From positions 310,001 through 374,000 of the forward strand of contig NZ_JAFFSU010000006.1 of assembly GCF_017948455.1 (NCBI RefSeq): DNA of 64,000 bases, read 5' to 3'. A program made the position numbers and the translations under genes. Shown here one piece after another: positions 9,076 to 18,539 of the stretch. Source of the DNA: Streptomyces sp. GESEQ-4. Its GTDB lineage: Bacteria > Actinomycetota > Actinomycetes > Streptomycetales > Streptomycetaceae. Positions within the stretch are counted from its first letter, which is position 1. Every line of letters begins with the position of its first letter. The notes under the pieces are model-generated. The model did no database searches. It saw only the letters and a program-made list of their open reading frames with translations, and was not told where the DNA came from.

Positions 9076-12000
9076 TCACGGCAGACTCGGCGGCACCTTC
9101 GCCGGCGTCTCCTCCAACGCGGCCAACGCCAGCCTCACCGCCTCGTCCAGCTGGACGTCCCTCCCCGCCGCGTAATCCTGCGGTCGCTGCACGACCTCCA
9201 CATCCGGATCCACCCCGTGGTTCTCCACACCCCAGCCGTAGTTCTCGAGCCAGAACGCGTACTTGGGCTGAGTGACGAGCGTGCCGTCGACCAGCCGGTA
9301 CCGGTTGTCGATGCCGATCACGCCGCCCCACGTACGCGTGCCGACGACCGGCCCGATCCCCAGCGCCTTGATCGCCGCGTTGACGATGTCCCCGTCGGAC
9401 CCGGAGAACTCGTTGGCGACGGCGACGACGGGACCGCGGGGGGCGTCCTCGGGATAGCTGTACGGCCGCATGCCGCGCGGCGAGGCCCAGCCGACGATGC
9501 GGCGGGCCAGCTTCTCGATGACGAGCTGGGACGTGTGGCCGCCCCGGTTCTCCCGGACGTCGACGACGAGCCCTTCCCTGGCGACTTCCACGCGCAGGTC
9601 GCGGTGGATCTGGGCCCAGCCCGGCGCCTGCATGTCGGGGACGTGGAGGTAGCCGAGACGGCCGCCGGAGCGTTCGTGGACGTAGGCCCGCCGGTCGGCG
9701 ACCCAGGCGTGGTAGCGCAGCGGCTCCTCGTCGGCGACGGGGACGACGACGGCGTGCCGGGGCTCGCCGCCGCCGGAGGGCGACACCGTCAGCTCGACCG
9801 GCTTGCCCGCCGTACCGACGAGGAGGGGGCCGGGTCCGGTCACCGGGTCGACCGGGACGCCGTTCACCGCCACGATCGCGTCGCCCGCGCGCACAGCCAC
9901 ACCAGGCGCAGCCAAAGGCGCACGGGCATCCGGGTCGGACGTCTCGGAGGGCAGGATCCGGTCGATGCGCCAGCTTCCGTCCGCATGCCGGGAGATGTCC
10001 GCGCCGAGCAGCCCCTGCCGGTCCCCACTGCCGTGGCCGCCGCGCGGTATGACGTACGCGTGCGAGGTGCCCAGCTCGCCGTGCACCTCCCACAACAGGT
10101 CCACGAGGTCGTCGTGGGTGGCGACGCGGTCGAGGAGCGGGCGGTAGCGGTCGAGGACGCCGTTCCAGTCCGTGCCGCCCAGGTCGGGACGCCAGAAGTT
10201 GTCCCGCATGATGCGGCCGTTCTCCTCGTACATCTGCCGCCACTCGGCCGCCGGGTCGACGGTCTGGCGGATCCGGCCGAGGTCGACGGTGATGTTGGTG
10301 TCGCTCTCGTCGTCGTTCGCGGCCCGCCGGTCGCTGGGGACGACCTTGAGCCGGCCGTCGGTCCACAGCAGGACCCGCTTGCCGTCGCCGCTGACCCGGA
10401 AGTGGTCGGCGTCGTCCGCGAGATGCTCCACGCGCCGCTGGACGAGGTCGTACCGCTCCAGCTCCGACTTGGGGTCGGGGTCGTCCGGGTTGGCCCGGGT
10501 GGCGCCCAGCGCCCCGCGCACCGGGTGGCGCAGCCACAGCACGCCGTCCTTCGCGGCGCGCAGCCCGGAGTAGCGGGCGGCCTCGACGGGGAACGGCACG
10601 ATCCGGTCGGCGAGTCCCTCCAGGTCGACGCGGGTGGTCGGGGCGCCCTCGCTGTCCGGGGTCTCGTCCTTGTCCGGCGCGTCGAAGGGGCGGCCGTGCC
10701 GCTGCGGGCCGAACGGGGACGGGGTCGTCGCGGCCAGCGTGATCAGGTGCGGGCGTGAGCCGACGACGAAGGCCAGGTCGAAGACGTGCTCGTCGTAGAC
10801 CGGGTCGAAGGCGCGCGTCGACAGGAAGGCGAGGTGCTTGCCGTCGAGAGTGAACGCGGGCGCGTAGTCCTGGAAGCGCAGCGGGGTCGCCTCGGTGACC
10901 GACAGGTCGGTGGTGTTGGCGAGTTTGAGGTGGCACAGGGGGCGCGGGCCGGGGTGCGACCAGGCCAGCCATGCCGAGTCGGGCGAGAAGACCAGGCCGG
11001 AGGCGTCTCCGTCCTCGCTCCGGTCGACCTCGCGCACCTCGCCGGTCTCGCGCTCGACGAGCAACACGCGTCCGTCGTGCGAGGCCACGGCGGCCCTGCT
11101 GCCGTCGGGCGCCATCGCGAGCGCGAGCACGCGGCCGAGCTGCCCGGCGGCGAGCCGGCGCGGAGTCGCGCCCGGCGCCAGACCGGTCGCCGGCGCGAAC
11201 TCCAGGGCGTCGTCTCCCTCGGCGTCCGTCACCCACACCACCCACTCCTCGCCCTCCGCACGGAACGTGCGCGGCAGCCGGGCCCGTACGCCGGGCTGGG
11301 CAGCGAGCGCGCGGGCCGGTCCCGAGCGGTGGGTGACCCAGTGCACGGCACCGCGCACCGCGACCGCGCTGCCGCGCGCGGTGTGGTCGGGGGACGCCGA
11401 CCCGAACCAGCGGGCTGGGTTCACCGGGTACGGCTGCCGGTCGGTGCGCTGCCCGCCGAGCCGGATGTCGAGCCTGCGCGGCTCGGCGCCGTCGAGGTCG
11501 TCCAGGATCCAGAGTTCACCGGCACAGGAGTAGACGACGCGGGTGCCGTCGCCGGAGGCGTGCCGGGCGTAGAAGCCGTCGACGGGAGTGTGCCGCCGTA
11601 GATCCGAACCGTCACCGAGGGAGGAGTACAGCGCACCGACCCCTTCGTGGTCGGACAGGAACGCGATCCGCTCCCCCGCCCACACGGGGTACTCGATGTT
11701 GCCGTCCAGTTCCTCATGCAGCCGTACGAACTCCCCGGCACCTTCTTCACCTTCGGCGCCACGGTCGATCCACAACTTGCCCGCCGTACCGCCCCGGTAC
11801 CGCTTCCACCACGCCGCCTCCCGCCCCATCGGCGAGGAGAGCAGTACCGCGCTGGGGCCGTAGGCGACGTGGCCGACCCAGCCGTACGGCAGGACGGTCG
11901 ACGGTCCGCCGTCGAGCGGGACGGCGTGGGCCCAGCTGCGGCGGAGGTTGGCCTGGCCGTAGGTCGTGATGGCGAGGACCTGGCCGTCGGGGGTCCAGCC

Positions 12001-12288
12001 GCGCACCTGGGTGCGTGAACTGCCCCAGTGCGTCAGGCGCTTGGCGGGACCGCCGTCGACGGGGGCGATGTGCACCTCGGGGGCGCCGTCGCGGGTGGAG
12101 GTCCACGCCACCGTCGTACCATCGGGCGAGATGCGCGGCAGGGTGACCGGCACATTGTCGGCGCTGACCCGCCAGGCCCGGCCGCCGTCGAGAGGCGCGA
12201 GCCAGACGTCGTCCTCGGCGGTGAAGGCGACCAGGTCACCGTGCAGGTGCGGGAAGCGGAGATACGCGGCGGAAGCGGGCTCTGTCAC
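9076..12288 (-). CDS. Tricorn protease homologue (S41 family)
   Basis: This 1070-residue cytosolic peptidase degrades peptides released by the proteasome or other proteases. The first ~650 residues are beta-propeller repeats (for example PRISPDGTTVAWTSTRDGAPEVH and LVFSPDSAWLAWSHPG), followed by a helical linker, a PDZ-like segment around 760-850 (GDAIVAVNGVPVDP) and the C-terminal S41 catalytic core. Visible catalytic elements are GTSHAYV (His), the nucleophile region NEFSGSDGD and GTRTWGGVIG. The size agrees with known Streptomyces tricorn. It starts at ATG 12288 and is preceded by a 74-nt gap from the lipoprotein stop. It appears monocistronic and is followed by two repeat elements. Confidence 0.95.
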   Translation of the reverse strand: MTEPASAAYLRFPHLHGDLVAFTAEDDVWLAPLDGGRAWRVSADNVPVTLPRISPDGTTVAWTSTRDGAPEVHIAPVDGGPAKRLTHWGSSRTQVRGWTPDGQVLAITTYGQANLRRSWAHAVPLDGGPSTVLPYGWVGHVAYGPSAVLLSSPMGREAAWWKRYRGGTAGKLWIDRGAEGEEGAGEFVRLHEELDGNIEYPVWAGERIAFLSDHEGVGALYSSLGDGSDLRRHTPVDGFYARHASGDGTRVVYSCAGELWILDDLDGAEPRRLDIRLGGQRTDRQPYPVNPARWFGSASPDHTARGSAVAVRGAVHWVTHRSGPARALAAQPGVRARLPRTFRAEGEEWVVWVTDAEGDDALEFAPATGLAPGATPRRLAAGQLGRVLALAMAPDGSRAAVASHDGRVLLVERETGEVREVDRSEDGDASGLVFSPDSAWLAWSHPGPRPLCHLKLANTTDLSVTEATPLRFQDYAPAFTLDGKHLAFLSTRAFDPVYDEHVFDLAFVVGSRPHLITLAATTPSPFGPQRHGRPFDAPDKDETPDSEGAPTTRVDLEGLADRIVPFPVEAARYSGLRAAKDGVLWLRHPVRGALGATRANPDDPDPKSELERYDLVQRRVEHLADDADHFRVSGDGKRVLLWTDGRLKVVPSDRRAANDDESDTNITVDLGRIRQTVDPAAEWRQMYEENGRIMRDNFWRPDLGGTDWNGVLDRYRPLLDRVATHDDLVDLLWEVHGELGTSHAYVIPRGGHGSGDRQGLLGADISRHADGSWRIDRILPSETSDPDARAPLAAPGVAVRAGDAIVAVNGVPVDPVTGPGPLLVGTAGKPVELTVSPSGGGEPRHAVVVPVADEEPLRYHAWVADRRAYVHERSGGRLGYLHVPDMQAPGWAQIHRDLRVEVAREGLVVDVRENRGGHTSQLVIEKLARRIVGWASPRGMRPYSYPEDAPRGPVVAVANEFSGSDGDIVNAAIKALGIGPVVGTRTWGGVIGIDNRYRLVDGTLVTQPKYAFWLENYGWGVENHGVDPDVEVVQRPQDYAAGRDVQLDEAVRLALAALEETPAKVPPSLP

Positions 12289-12362
12289 CCGATCACCCTA
12301 TGCAGGCGCGGCGCCGCTGGACAGGCCTTTGGATCACTTGCCCGGTCCGCGTGGACCACGGC

Positions 12363-12896
12363 TCACTTGCCCTCGGGCCAGCAGTTCGGCTGCTCCTTGC
12401 ACCACAGCGTCTTCGTCTCGGTGACCGTCACCGTGGCCCCGGGCCGCTGCGGATCATTGACCGGCGGGGTGCTCGCCGCGTCGCAGTCGCCGAGCCCCTC
12501 GACGTGGAACCACTCCTTGCCGTCGATCTTGGCGGTGAGGTCTCCCCGTACACACTTGCCGTTGACCGCGCGCGTCACCTTGCCGGTGACGGTGATGTCC
12601 TGCCCCTGGTCGGTACGGCCCTTGCACTCGACGTCGGCGACGGCGTTCTCGCTCGGGCTCGAACTCCCCGACGCGGAGGCCTTGTTGCCATCACCGAAGG
12701 ACGCCGTACAACTGAGCCAGCTCACCTTCGCGTTCCGCCGCTCCAGCTCCTTGGTGACGGTCTGGTCGGTCGTATACGCCACCGTCGCCGAACTCAGCCC
12801 GGCCGGATCACAGCCGACGACCACCCCGACGACTCCGACCACGGCAACGATCCGCGTCCCGCGCGGGCGATCCCAAATCCACCGCAATGCCCCCAT
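12363..12896 (-). CDS. Putative secreted lipoprotein
   Basis: This 177-residue protein starts MGALRWIWD at ATG 12896 behind GGGAGG. It has a basic start, a Val/Gly-rich hydrophobic stretch and a lipobox-like VVVGC ending near residue 28, so it is probably lipidated and exported. The mature part has several cysteines (in SCTASFGDG, DVECKGR, GKCVRGD, LGDCDA and two at the end in CKEQPNC) that could form disulfides, and a GQDITVTGKVTRAVNGKC stretch typical of small extracellular beta folds. I do not recognise a named family. A longer in-frame start at 13025 would run through the hairpin repeat and is rejected. It is followed by the tricorn gene on the same strand. Confidence 0.75.
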   Translation of the reverse strand: MGALRWIWDRPRGTRIVAVVGVVGVVVGCDPAGLSSATVAYTTDQTVTKELERRNAKVSWLSCTASFGDGNKASASGSSSPSENAVADVECKGRTDQGQDITVTGKVTRAVNGKCVRGDLTAKIDGKEWFHVEGLGDCDAASTPPVNDPQRPGATVTVTETKTLWCKEQPNCWPEGK

Positions 12897-12990
12897 GGAC
12901 GGCAGCCTCCCACTGTCCCGCCCGACACGGAAGAGCGCATACGGCCACTCAGGGCCCTCTCCCGTCACAATCAAGCGCCGCCCAGCTGGG

Positions 12991-13032
12991 GCGCCCCGAA
13001 AGGGGCGCGGGGAACTGCGCGACAAGCCCCCA
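12991..13032. repeat. Streptomyces GC-rich hairpin repeat, copy 3
   Basis: The stem GCGCCCC-gaaa-GGGGCGC (12991-13008) is followed by GGGGAACTGCGCGACAAGCC, in the same orientation as copy 1. It lies between the VOC gene stop and the lipoprotein start, both on the minus strand, and may act as a terminator. Confidence 0.8.
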
Positions 13033-13070
13033 CCGGCCCGCGGATTGAATACCGCCCTCCCCGCGGAGCG

Positions 13071-13463
13071 TCACGTACGCAGCAGCAACCACTCTTGGAG
13101 CTCGACCAAGTTGCCTTCCGGATCCTTGAGATGCGCGACACGCATACGCGCCGCCATATGAGTCGGCCCGTGCAGCAACTCGGCACCACGCCCAGCGACC
13201 TGCTCGCAATACGCATCCAGGTCATCGACGCGCAGCACAACCAGCGAACGATGACCAGTGGCCGCGTCCCCCAACTCCCCCAGCATCTCCGCCATCATCG
13301 CCCGGTCCTGCAGCGCGATCCCCGCGGAGCCGGTCGCGGGACTGAACTTCTCGTACGGCCCCTCCGTCGCCCCCGACTGCGGCTTGAGGCCGAGGACCTC
13401 GGAGTAGAAGCGGTAGCAGGCGGCGAAGTCGGTGACGAGCAGCCGTACTTGAGCGAGTTCCAT
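13071..13463 (-). CDS. VOC (glyoxalase/bleomycin-resistance) family protein
   Basis: This 130-residue single VOC-fold protein starts MELAQVRLLVTD at ATG 13463. The fold signature is a first beta-strand LVTDFAACYRFYSEVLGL and the end HLKDPEGNLVELQEW, which contributes the last metal-ligand Glu. The paired half has RVDDLDAYCEQVAGRGAELL. Members are metal-dependent lyases, dioxygenases or antibiotic-binding proteins; substrate cannot be told. It starts 16 nt after the rsmE stop on the same strand, so it probably belongs to the nitronate monooxygenase-rsmE-VOC transcription unit. Confidence 0.88.
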   Translation of the reverse strand: MELAQVRLLVTDFAACYRFYSEVLGLKPQSGATEGPYEKFSPATGSAGIALQDRAMMAEMLGELGDAATGHRSLVVLRVDDLDAYCEQVAGRGAELLHGPTHMAARMRVAHLKDPEGNLVELQEWLLLRT

Positions 13464-13479
13464 GACCACTCCCGGGTGT

Positions 13480-14220
13480 TCAGGACCACCGGCCGGTGCG
13501 GCCGAGAAGAAGCGCCGCCGCCGCGGTACCGGCGGTGGAGGTACGCAGCACACTGGGCCCGAGCCGGTACGCCCGCGCACCGGCCTGAGCAAACAGTGTC
13601 AACTCCTCGGGAGAGACGCCCCCTTCGGGCCCGACGACCAGCACGATCTCACCCTCGGCGGGCAGTTCGGCACCGGCGATTGGTTCCGTACCGCTTTCGT
13701 GCAGTACGGCGGCGAAGTCGGCCTTCGCGAGAAGTGCCGCGACCTGCTTGGAGGTCGCGGCGTCCGCGACGTCGGGGAACCGCACCCGGCGGGACTGCTT
13801 GCCGGCCTCGCGCGCCGTGGCCCGCCACTTGGCCAGCGCCTTCAGTCCGCGGTCGCCTTTCCACTGGGTGATGCAGCGGGAGGCGGCCCACGGCACGATC
13901 GCGTCCACGCCGACCTCGGTCATCGTCTCGACGGCGAGTTCGCCGCGGTCGCCCTTGGGGAGGGCCTGGACGATCGTGATGCGGGGTTCTGGCTGCGGCT
14001 GCTCGGCCACCGAGTCGAGCCGGACGATGAGGCGGTCCTTGCCCTCGGTGTCCAGCACCACGCACTCCGCCCAGCGGCCCGCCCCGTCGGTGAGCACCAC
14101 GTCCTCGCCGGGCCGCAGCCGCTTCACCGAGACCGCGTGCCGCCCCTCGGGGCCGTCGAGGACGTACCGTCCGCCGCTGTCCGCGTCGAAGTGCTCGACC
14201 ACGAAGACGGGGGCGGTCAT
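13480..14220 (-). CDS. rsmE: 16S rRNA m3U1498 methyltransferase RsmE
   Basis: This 246-residue SPOUT-class methyltransferase modifies U1498 of 16S rRNA with SAM. The N-terminal PUA-like domain ends near residue 75 (RHAVSVKRLRPGEDVVLTDG). The C-terminal trefoil-knot domain shows QALPKGDRGE, VPWAASRC, the SAM loop VVGPEGGVSPEEL and the knot RLGPSVLRTSTAG. The start ATG 14220 overlaps the stop of the upstream gene (TGATG), implying translational coupling. Longer in-frame starts would lie within the previous gene. Confidence 0.95.
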   Translation of the reverse strand: MTAPVFVVEHFDADSGGRYVLDGPEGRHAVSVKRLRPGEDVVLTDGAGRWAECVVLDTEGKDRLIVRLDSVAEQPQPEPRITIVQALPKGDRGELAVETMTEVGVDAIVPWAASRCITQWKGDRGLKALAKWRATAREAGKQSRRVRFPDVADAATSKQVAALLAKADFAAVLHESGTEPIAGAELPAEGEIVLVVGPEGGVSPEELTLFAQAGARAYRLGPSVLRTSTAGTAAAALLLGRTGRWS

Positions 14221-15305
14221 CAGGCACCGCCGCCCATGGACGGAGCGGCCGACAACGCTGTCTTCGCTGCGGCGATCTCCGCGGCCAGCACCTCGACCAG
14301 TTGTCCGGCGGGCAGTTCGCGGGCCATCCGGTGGCCCTGTCCCGCCCACAGCGCCATGCCCTGCGCGTCGCCCGCCTTGGCCGCCGCCTTGCGCAGCGGC
14401 GAGGTGAGGTGGTGGACCTCCGGGTAGGCGGCGGGCGCGTACGGGCCGTGCTCGCGCAGGAAGCGGTTGACCAGGCCGCGGGCCGGGCGGCCGGAGAACG
14501 CGCGCGTCAACTCCGTACGGACGAAGAGGGGGTTGGTGAGCGCCTGCTTGTGCAGGGCGTTGGCGCCGGACTCGGGGGTGGCGAGGAACGCCGTGCCGAG
14601 CTGGGCCGCACTGGCGCCCGCGGCGAGGGCGGCGGCGATCTGGCTGCCGCGCATGAGGCCGCCCGCGGCGACGAGCGGGAGCGACACGGTCTCGCGGACC
14701 TGCGCGATCAGCGACAGCAGGCCGATGCCGCCGCCGTCCGTCTCCTGGACGTCCCGGTGCGTGCCCTGATGGCCGCCCGCCTCGACGCCCTGCACGATCA
14801 CTCCGTCAGCACCGGCCCGCTGCACGGCGAGGGCCTCCTCGGCGGTGGTCGCGGTGACCAGCGTGAAGGTGCCGACGCGGCGCAGCGAGTCCAGTACGTC
14901 CCGGCTGGGCACGCCGAAGTGGAACGAGACCACCGGCACCGGGTTGTCGAGCAGGACGGCGAGCTTGGCGTCGTAGCCGTCGTCGCGACCGCTGTCGGGG
15001 TCGCCGAGCTCGGTCCCGTACCAGGCGGCCTCACCGGCGAGCTGATGGGCGTAGACGTCCACGGCGGCGGCATCGGCGTACTCCGGCTGCGGCATGAACA
15101 GGTTCACGCCGAACGGGCGGCTCGTGATGCCCCGCAGCTGTTTGATCTCCTGGTACATGCCGTCGGCGGTCTTGTACCCGGCAGCCAGAAACCCGAGCCC
15201 GCCGGCCTCGGACACGGCCGCAGCGAGATGCGGGACGGAGACTCCGCCCGCCATGGGGGCCTGCACGATCGGATGAGGGAAGAGATCGGTCAGTGCGGAG
15301 GACAT
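14220..15305 (-). CDS. Nitronate monooxygenase (2-nitropropane dioxygenase family)
   Basis: This 361-residue FMN-dependent TIM-barrel enzyme oxidises alkyl nitronates such as propionate-3-nitronate. Typical features are the N-terminal PIVQAPMAGGVS, the GVNLFMPQP strand, the catalytic-His region GVEAGGHQGTH (about 180-190) and the FMN phosphate loops VAAGGLMRG and GASAAQLGTAFLATPES. Length is normal. It is the first gene of a unit with rsmE (1-nt overlap). It lies downstream of dnaJ on the same strand with a repeat-bearing gap. Confidence 0.92.
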   Translation of the reverse strand: MSSALTDLFPHPIVQAPMAGGVSVPHLAAAVSEAGGLGFLAAGYKTADGMYQEIKQLRGITSRPFGVNLFMPQPEYADAAAVDVYAHQLAGEAAWYGTELGDPDSGRDDGYDAKLAVLLDNPVPVVSFHFGVPSRDVLDSLRRVGTFTLVTATTAEEALAVQRAGADGVIVQGVEAGGHQGTHRDVQETDGGGIGLLSLIAQVRETVSLPLVAAGGLMRGSQIAAALAAGASAAQLGTAFLATPESGANALHKQALTNPLFVRTELTRAFSGRPARGLVNRFLREHGPYAPAAYPEVHHLTSPLRKAAAKAGDAQGMALWAGQGHRMARELPAGQLVEVLAAEIAAAKTALSAAPSMGGGA

Positions 15306-15380
15306 GACGGCATGTTGTCACGTCCTCCGAACAAGTCCGAATCGAGCCTGACCTCCGGCATAGGCCAGGCGCAAACAGCC

Positions 15381-15444
15381 CGTCCGGCGTTTGAGGACGA
15401 GGCCGTTCAGGCCGAAGCGGGGGTCTGGGGGCGGCAGCCCCCAG
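15381..15444. repeat. Streptomyces intergenic repeat with two stem-loops
   Basis: The first stem is CGTCC-ggcgtttga-GGACG (15381-15399); the second is CTGGGGGC-ggca-GCCCCCAG (15425-15444). I recognise this combination as a frequent Streptomyces intergenic element. It lies 3' of dnaJ and 5' of the nitronate monooxygenase gene, where it would act as the dnaJ terminator on the minus strand. Confidence 0.7.
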
Positions 15445-15482
15445 GGATGGGACGGGTAAGGGCGGCGGGGGCGAGAAACCCC

Positions 15483-16622
15483 TCAGCGCCCGTTGAACGC
15501 ATCCTTCAGCCTCGAGAACAACCCCTGCTGCCCCGGCTGGAACTGCCCCGTAGGCCGTTCCTCGCCGCGTAGCTTGGCCAGCTCTCGCAGGAGGCGTTCC
15601 TGCTCGGGGTCGAGTTTGTTCGGGGTCTGGACCTCGACGTGGACGATGAGGTCGCCGCGGCCGCCGCCGCGGAGGTGGGTGACGCCGCGGCTGTGCAGCG
15701 GGATCGACTGGCCGGACTGGGTGCCCGGGCGGATGTCGACCTCTTCCAGGCCGTCCAGCGTCTCCAGCGGGACCTTGGTGCCGAGCGCCGCCGCCGTCAT
15801 CGGCAGCGTGACCGTGCAGTGCAGGTCGTCGCCGCGCCGCTGGAACTGCGCGTGCGGCAGCTCATGGATCTCGACGTACAGGTCACCGGCGGGACCGCCA
15901 CCGGGGCCGACCTCGCCCTCACCCGCGAGCTGGATCCGCGTGCCGTTGTCGACACCGGCCGGGATCTTGACCGTGAGGGTGCGACGGGAGCGGACCCGGC
16001 CGTCACCGGCGCACTCCGGGCACGGCGTCGGCACGACCGTGCCGAAGCCCTGGCACTGGGGGCAGGGCCGGGACGTCATGACCTGGCCCAGGAAGGACCG
16101 GGTGACCTGCGACACCTCACCGCGACCGCGGCACATGTCACACGTCTGGGCACTCGTCCCCGGCGCGGCCCCCTCGCCACTGCAGGTCGAGCAGACGATC
16201 GCCGTGTCGACCTGGAGGTCCTTGGTCGTGCCGAAGGCCGCCTCGTCCAGCTCGACGTCCAGCCGGATCATCGCGTCCTGGCCGCGCCGCGTACGCGACC
16301 GCGGGCCCCGCTGGGACGCCGTACCGAAGAACGCGTCCATGATGTCCGAGAAGTTCCCGAAGCCGCCCGCGCCGAAGCCGCCCGCGCCACCGGCGCCGCC
16401 GGCCTGGGACAGCGGGTCGCCGCCGAGGTCGTAGACCTGCTTCTTCTGCGGGTCCGACAGCACCTCGTAAGCGGCGTTGATCTCCTTGAACCGCTCCTGG
16501 GTCTTCGGATCCGGATTGACGTCCGGGTGCAGCTCGCGTGCGAGCCGCCGGAAGGCCTTCTTGATCTCTTCCTGCGACGCGTCGCGGCGCACGCCGAGAA
16601 CGGCGTAGTAGTCCGTGGCCAC
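15483..16622 (-). CDS. dnaJ: Molecular chaperone DnaJ (second copy, DnaJ2 type)
   Basis: This 379-residue type I DnaJ co-chaperone stimulates DnaK ATPase. The J domain (1-70) has the HPD motif in [11 protein letters not shown] Gly/Phe-rich linker follows ([14 protein letters not shown]), then four zinc-finger repeats ([32 protein letters not shown], about 145-205) and the C-terminal substrate-binding domains. It starts immediately after the hrcA stop (16622/16623), so the two are one operon under the CIRCE element. This linkage is known for the hrcA-linked dnaJ2 of Streptomyces, distinct from the dnaK-grpE-dnaJ1 operon. Confidence 0.96.
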   Translation of the reverse strand: MATDYYAVLGVRRDASQEEIKKAFRRLARELHPDVNPDPKTQERFKEINAAYEVLSDPQKKQVYDLGGDPLSQAGGAGGAGGFGAGGFGNFSDIMDAFFGTASQRGPRSRTRRGQDAMIRLDVELDEAAFGTTKDLQVDTAIVCSTCSGEGAAPGTSAQTCDMCRGRGEVSQVTRSFLGQVMTSRPCPQCQGFGTVVPTPCPECAGDGRVRSRRTLTVKIPAGVDNGTRIQLAGEGEVGPGGGPAGDLYVEIHELPHAQFQRRGDDLHCTVTLPMTAAALGTKVPLETLDGLEEVDIRPGTQSGQSIPLHSRGVTHLRGGGRGDLIVHVEVQTPNKLDPEQERLLRELAKLRGEERPTGQFQPGQQGLFSRLKDAFNGR

Positions 16623-17639
16623 TTACGACTCCGCCAGGATCTGTCCGACGTACCGTGCCACTGCGCGTACCGCTCCCATCGTTCCTGGGTAATCCATGCG
16701 GGTCGGTCCGACCACGCCGAGCTTGGCGACTGCCTCGCCGCCCGAACCGTAGCCGACCGACACGACAGACGTGGAGTTGAGTCCCTCGTAGGCGTTCTCA
16801 TGACCGATGCGTACGGTCATGCCCGAATCCCCGGCCTCACCAAGCAACTTGAGGAGCACGACCTGCTCCTCAAGCGCCTCGAGCACCGGCCGGATCGTGA
16901 GGGGAAAGTCATGCCCGAAGCGGGTCAGATTGGCGGTGCCGCCGATCATCAGCCGCTCTTCGTTCTCCTCGACGAGGGTCTCCAGAAGTGTGGAGAGCAC
17001 CGTCGAGACCGTGCCGCGGTCCTCGTGGTCGAAGCCCTCGGGCAGGTCCTCGACCAACAGCGGGACATCGGTGAACCGGCGTCCGGCGACCCGGCTGTTG
17101 AGCCGCGCGCGCAGATCGGCGAGAGAGGCCTCGCCGAACGGCGCCGGACAGTCGATCATCCGCTGCTCGACCCGTCCGGTGTCCGTGATCAGCACGAGCA
17201 TCACGCGCGCGGGAGCGAGCGAGAGCAGTTCCACGTGCCGCACGGTGGAGCGGGTGAGCGAGGGGTACTGCACGACGGCGACCTGCCGGGTCAGCTGCGC
17301 GAGCAGCCGCACGGTCCGCGCCACCACATCGTCGAGATCGACGGCCCCGTCGAGGAAGTTCTGAATCGCCCGCCGCTCGGGCGCGCTCATCGGCTTGACG
17401 CCGGCCAGCTTGTCGACGAAGAGGCGGTACCCCTTGTCCGTGGGGATGCGCCCGGCGCTGGTGTGCGGCTGGGCGATGAACCCCTCATCCTCCAGGACCG
17501 CCATGTCGTTGCGCACGGTCGCCGGGGAGACACCGAGGTTGTGCCGCTCGGTGAGCGCCTTGGAGCCGACCGGCTCCTCCGTGCCGACGTAGTCCTGGAC
17601 GATGGCGCGCAGCACCTGAAGCCTGCGTTCACTCAGCAT
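16623..17639 (-). CDS. hrcA: Heat-inducible transcription repressor HrcA
   Basis: HrcA (338 aa) represses class I heat-shock genes by binding CIRCE, with GroE as the known modulator. The start ATG 17639 ([18 protein letters not shown]) has GGAGGT about 8 nt upstream. A winged helix lies at about 1-70 ([22 protein letters not shown]), followed by the HrcA-specific domain with [13 protein letters not shown] and a C-terminal [18 protein letters not shown] signature. An in-frame extension to 17933 crosses the operator and is not coding. The gene is autoregulated if the CIRCE at 17680-17706 is functional, and dnaJ follows without a gap. Confidence 0.97.
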   Translation of the reverse strand: MLSERRLQVLRAIVQDYVGTEEPVGSKALTERHNLGVSPATVRNDMAVLEDEGFIAQPHTSAGRIPTDKGYRLFVDKLAGVKPMSAPERRAIQNFLDGAVDLDDVVARTVRLLAQLTRQVAVVQYPSLTRSTVRHVELLSLAPARVMLVLITDTGRVEQRMIDCPAPFGEASLADLRARLNSRVAGRRFTDVPLLVEDLPEGFDHEDRGTVSTVLSTLLETLVEENEERLMIGGTANLTRFGHDFPLTIRPVLEALEEQVVLLKLLGEAGDSGMTVRIGHENAYEGLNSTSVVSVGYGSGGEAVAKLGVVGPTRMDYPGTMGAVRAVARYVGQILAES

Positions 17640-17679
17640 CTCGCGCACACCTCCAGAAGTCGTCCTCTCGGCGCCTCGC

Positions 17680-17706
17680 CTGGCACTCTTCGCTTCCGAG
17701 TGCCAG
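17680..17706. promoter_or_regulatory. CIRCE operator of hrcA-dnaJ
   Basis: CTGGCACTC (17680-17688), a 9-nt spacer and GAGTGCCAG (17698-17706) form a perfect inverted repeat. This is the CIRCE architecture (TTAGCACTC-N9-GAGTGCTAA) with two substitutions per arm that keep symmetry. It lies 41 nt upstream of the hrcA start, just downstream of a candidate promoter read on the minus strand: -10 TACACT (complement of 17720-17725) and -35-like TTGCCC (complement of 17745-17750) with a 19-nt spacer. Confidence 0.93.
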
Positions 17707-17779
17707 AGTTCCCCGGCCCAGTGTACGGCGGTCGGGTACTCACGGGGCAAGGACGGGGTCGTACGGCTAGCGTCGCCGT

Positions 17780-18505
17780 ATGAGCGTGACTTGGGAAGAG
17801 CTGGGGTGGGAGCGGCTGGCGGCCGGGGTGGGGCGGTGCCGGCTGCCGGTCTGGGACTGCACGGTGGGGCTGGTCGTCGGGGCCGGCGCGGCCCTGGTGA
17901 TCGACGCCGGGTCGAGCCTCGCGGAGGGCGCACGCGTGCGTGCGGGGGCGCAGGAGCTCGCCGGTCACCGTGTGACTCATCTCGCGCTCACCCACCCGCA
18001 CTTCGATCACGTCTTCGGGGCGGGGGCCTTCGCGGGCGCGGAGTTGTACGGCGCGGTGGGCATCGACACGGCGTACTCGCACACCGGGCGCGAGGAGCTG
18101 CGTACGGACGCCGTACGCCACGGTCTGGACGCCGGCCCGGCGGACGAGGCGGTGGCGTCCCTCACACCGCCCCGCCATCACGTCTCCGGCGAGTGGACCC
18201 TCGACCTGGGCGGCGGCCGGCAGGTCCTCCTCGCCAACGTGGGTCCTGGCCACACCGCCCATGACCTCGCGGTCCTGGTCCCCGGCGATCCGGAGGTCGT
18301 GTTCTGCGGCGATCTGGTCGAGGAGTCGGGGGAGCCGCAGGCGGGCGCCGACGCCGTACCGACCCACTGGCCCGCGGCACTTGATCGTCTGCTGGACCTG
18401 GGCGGCGAGGACGCGCTGTATGTGCCCGGTCACGGAGCGGTGGTGGACGCGGAGTTCGTCCGCGCGCAGCGGAACGCGCTCGCGCGCCGATTCGGCGTGT
18501 CGTGA
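17780..18505 (+). CDS. MBL-fold metallo-hydrolase
   Basis: This 241-residue metallo-beta-lactamase-fold protein has the zinc motif HPHFDH at about residues 73-78, later His in [14 protein letters not shown], Asp in [11 protein letters not shown] and a final His in [10 protein letters not shown]. These are a complete set of two-zinc ligands as in glyoxalase-II-like hydrolases and lactonases. It starts at ATG 17780, divergent from hrcA. The substrate cannot be inferred. The DUF3097 gene starts 34 nt after its stop on the same strand. Confidence 0.85.
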   Translation: MSVTWEELGWERLAAGVGRCRLPVWDCTVGLVVGAGAALVIDAGSSLAEGARVRAGAQELAGHRVTHLALTHPHFDHVFGAGAFAGAELYGAVGIDTAYSHTGREELRTDAVRHGLDAGPADEAVASLTPPRHHVSGEWTLDLGGGRQVLLANVGPGHTAHDLAVLVPGDPEVVFCGDLVEESGEPQAGADAVPTHWPAALDRLLDLGGEDALYVPGHGAVVDAEFVRAQRNALARRFGVS

Positions 18506-18539
18506 CCACGCCCCTCCGGCTTCTCCTATCGTCATCCGA

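Noticed and set aside
8729..11245. 838-codon frame overlapping tricorn and HIT genes on the same strand
   Set aside because: Arg/Pro-rich shadow in another frame; tricorn motifs are in the frame of 9076-12288.
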